Assembly: GCA_013202445.1 (NCBI GenBank)
Contig: JABMRW010000078.1
Span: 1 to 6,116 of the forward strand
Direction: 5' to 3'
DNA from: Deltaproteobacteria bacterium
GTDB lineage: Bacteria > Chloroflexota > Dehalococcoidia > Dehalococcoidales > BS750m-G39
Length of the DNA: 6,116 bases
The notes under the pieces are model-generated. The model saw only the letters and a program-made list of their open reading frames with translations. It ran no database searches and had not been told where the DNA came from. The position numbers and the translations under genes were made by a program. This document shows positions 4,893 to 6,116 of the stretch, piece by piece (the stretch's first letter is position 1; every line of letters starts with the position of its first letter).

Positions 4893-5444
4893 CTATAGCC
4901 CCAGACTCGGGGCAATTCCCTTCATCGCTTCCAGCCCCAGCCCCAGAAATTCGTCAAGCTCAATCCCAAGCCCAGCACACTGAGCAATTTGCTCCCTGTT
5001 AGCGCCGGCGGCAAAACTTTTTTCCTTAAACTTCTTCCCCACCGACTTCGCCTCGACCCCGGCCAGCTTTTTATCGGGGCGCACCAGGGCGGCGGCAATG
5101 ATTAAGCCGGTCAGCGGATCGGCACAATACAGGGCTTTATCCAGATTGGTCTCCAGGGGAATGCCATGGGCCTGATTATGGCACAGAATGGCGTGAGCCA
5201 TCGCCTCACTACCTCCAAGCTCCCCGGCCAGGTCAGCCCCCAGCCGACTGTGGGTGCTCATATCCCCTTCGGTAAGCTCCATGTCAATATCATGCAACAG
5301 GCCGGTAAGCCCCCACTCCTCCTCATCCTCGCCGAAGCGCCTGGCTAAAGCCCGCATAATAGCCTCGGTAGCCAGCATGTGCTTTATCGTGTTGTTATTC
5401 TCGATATTGGCTTTGATTGAGTCCAGCGCTTCTTCTCGAGTCAC
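4893..5444 (-). CDS. HD-domain phosphohydrolase-like protein
   Basis: This 183-aa protein starts at GTG 5444, with AAAGGGGG (5457-5450) five bases upstream as ribosome site. HD-superfamily metal ligands are visible: His22 (TIKHMLATE), the His51-Asp52 doublet (LLHDID), His84/His89 (HAILCHN) and a final Asp109 in ALYCADPLTGLI. This is the H…HD…H…D pattern of metal-dependent phosphohydrolases. The substrate (nucleotide, cyclic dinucleotide or other) cannot be told from sequence, and there is no GYP motif or (p)ppGpp synthetase domain. The C-terminal third is helical and ends in a hydrophobic tail. It lies 29 bases downstream of uvrA on the same strand, so they are probably co-transcribed. It converges on sbcC with one base between the stop codons. 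The HD fold is well supported; the role is open. Confidence 0.85.
   Translation of the reverse strand: MTREEALDSIKANIENNNTIKHMLATEAIMRALARRFGEDEEEWGLTGLLHDIDMELTEGDMSTHSRLGADLAGELGGSEAMAHAILCHNQAHGIPLETNLDKALYCADPLTGLIIAAALVRPDKKLAGVEAKSVGKKFKEKSFAAGANREQIAQCAGLGIELDEFLGLGLEAMKGIAPSLGL
4898..4913. terminator. Short hairpin at the sbcC/HD convergence, possible weak terminator
   Basis: GCCCC (4898-4902) pairs with GGGGC (4909-4913) over a 6-base loop, just past the sbcC stop and inside the last codons of the HD gene. No T-run follows on the plus strand, so intrinsic termination would be weak. It is the only candidate structure between the converging genes. Confidence 0.25.
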
Positions 5445-5473
5445 CCTCGCCCCCTTTACTGCCAGGCAAAATG

Positions 5474-6116
5474 CTACCCACTCAAAGCATACTCCATGTC
5501 CTCGTCTTTATGCAATACTCGGCGCAAATACTGACCGGTGGCGGAAGATTTCTCCCTGACAATCTCCTCAGGGGTGCCGGTGGCAACTATATAGCCGCCC
5601 CGGTCGCCAGCCCCCGGCCCCAAGTCAACGATATGGTCGGCGTTCTTTATTACATCCAGGTGATGCTCGATGACCACCACGGTATTACCGGCATCAACCA
5701 GACGCTGCAGCACCCTAAGCAGCGCGGCCACATCCTCGAAGGAAAGGCCGGTGGTCGGTTCGTCAAGGATATAGAGTGTCCGGCCGGTTGACCGCCGTGA
5801 CAGCTCGGTGGACAGCTTAACCCGCTGCGCCTCACCACCGGAGAGGGTAGGCGCCGGCTGACCGAGACGGATATATCCCAACCCCACATCCTTCATTGTC
5901 GCCAGTTTATTTTTTATCTTGGGGAAATGGTCAAAGAAGGCAAGCGCCTGCTCCACGGTCATATCCAGCACCTCGGCGATGTTCTTGCCCTTAAACCTGA
6001 TTTCCAGAGCCTCCCGGTTATAACGCTTCCCCTTGCACACCTCGCAGGGGACGGTCACATCGGGCAGGAACTGCATCTCAATCTGGATATACCCCTCCCC
6101 ACGGCAGGCTTCGCAG
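5474..6116 (-). CDS. uvrA: UvrABC excinuclease subunit A, C-terminal part (5' end outside window)
   Basis: The frame is open to the right edge, and about 214 residues of a protein usually near 940 aa are visible. The visible part starts in the C-terminal zinc module: CEAC at the edge (from 6115), then VPCEVCKGKRYN about 19 residues later, completing the CxxC…CxxC site between the ATPase halves. It continues with LDMTVEQALAFF, GLGYIRLGQ, the ABC signature LSGGEAQRVKL (from 5845), Walker B LYILDEP (5776-5756), the D-loop region TTGLSFED, and the switch histidine in VVIEHHLDVIK (near 5665). UvrA2 recognises bulky DNA lesions and loads UvrB in nucleotide excision repair. A Ser occupies the place of the His I expect in TTGLHF. 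The TGA stop is at 5476-5474. The HD-domain gene follows 29 bases later on the same strand. Confidence 0.95.
   Translation of the reverse strand, partial: CEACRGEGYIQIEMQFLPDVTVPCEVCKGKRYNREALEIRFKGKNIAEVLDMTVEQALAFFDHFPKIKNKLATMKDVGLGYIRLGQPAPTLSGGEAQRVKLSTELSRRSTGRTLYILDEPTTGLSFEDVAALLRVLQRLVDAGNTVVVIEHHLDVIKNADHIVDLGPGAGDRGGYIVATGTPEEIVREKSSATGQYLRRVLHKDEDMEYALSG

Noticed and set aside
5254..5791. Plus-strand frames of 101 and 124 aa opposite the HD gene and uvrA
   Set aside because: They are antisense to two strongly supported genes, with no recognisable motif.

Overview
The window looks like bacterial chromosome, probably from an uncultured Dehalococcoidia-type (Chloroflexota) lineage. 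That guess is inference. It rests on the general style of the SbcC, HD-domain and UvrA proteins, on the C/G-rich hairpin elements between genes, and on an sbcC promoter that seems to give a leaderless mRNA. The sequence alone does not fix the taxonomy.

Layout, left to right. Bases 1-318 (+) hold the C-terminal end of a nitronate monooxygenase-like flavoprotein. Bases 319-485 are an AT-rich intergenic stretch with an inverted repeat and a near-consensus sigma-70 promoter. Bases 486-1823 (+) hold three overlapping genes: a RelE/HigB-like toxin, an XRE-family HTH antitoxin with a proline-rich C-terminal tail, and an unrecognised 142-aa protein. Bases 1813-2066 hold a probable gene remnant on the minus strand and a cluster of GC-rich hairpins. 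One of these hairpins makes a good terminator for the toxin-antitoxin operon. Bases 2067-2320 are noncoding and G-poor, with TTACCATAAC repeated three times at exactly 54-bp spacing. Bases 2321-4891 (+) encode a complete SbcC/Rad50-type ATPase (856 aa). Bases 5444-4893 (-) encode an HD-domain phosphohydrolase, converging on sbcC with one base between the stops. Bases 6116-5474 (-) encode the C-terminal part of UvrA.

The right half is ordinary DNA-repair housekeeping: SbcC processes DNA ends, and UvrA does damage recognition in nucleotide excision repair, with the HD gene probably co-transcribed behind uvrA. The left third is accessory in character: it is visibly more AT-rich, with a toxin-antitoxin cassette, a gene fragment and repeats. 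The most interesting object is the toxin-antitoxin-third gene operon. Its order and overlaps parallel toxin-antitoxin-chaperone (TAC) systems, but the third protein is not recognisably SecB. The 54-bp-periodic dyad array ahead of sbcC is the second item worth following.
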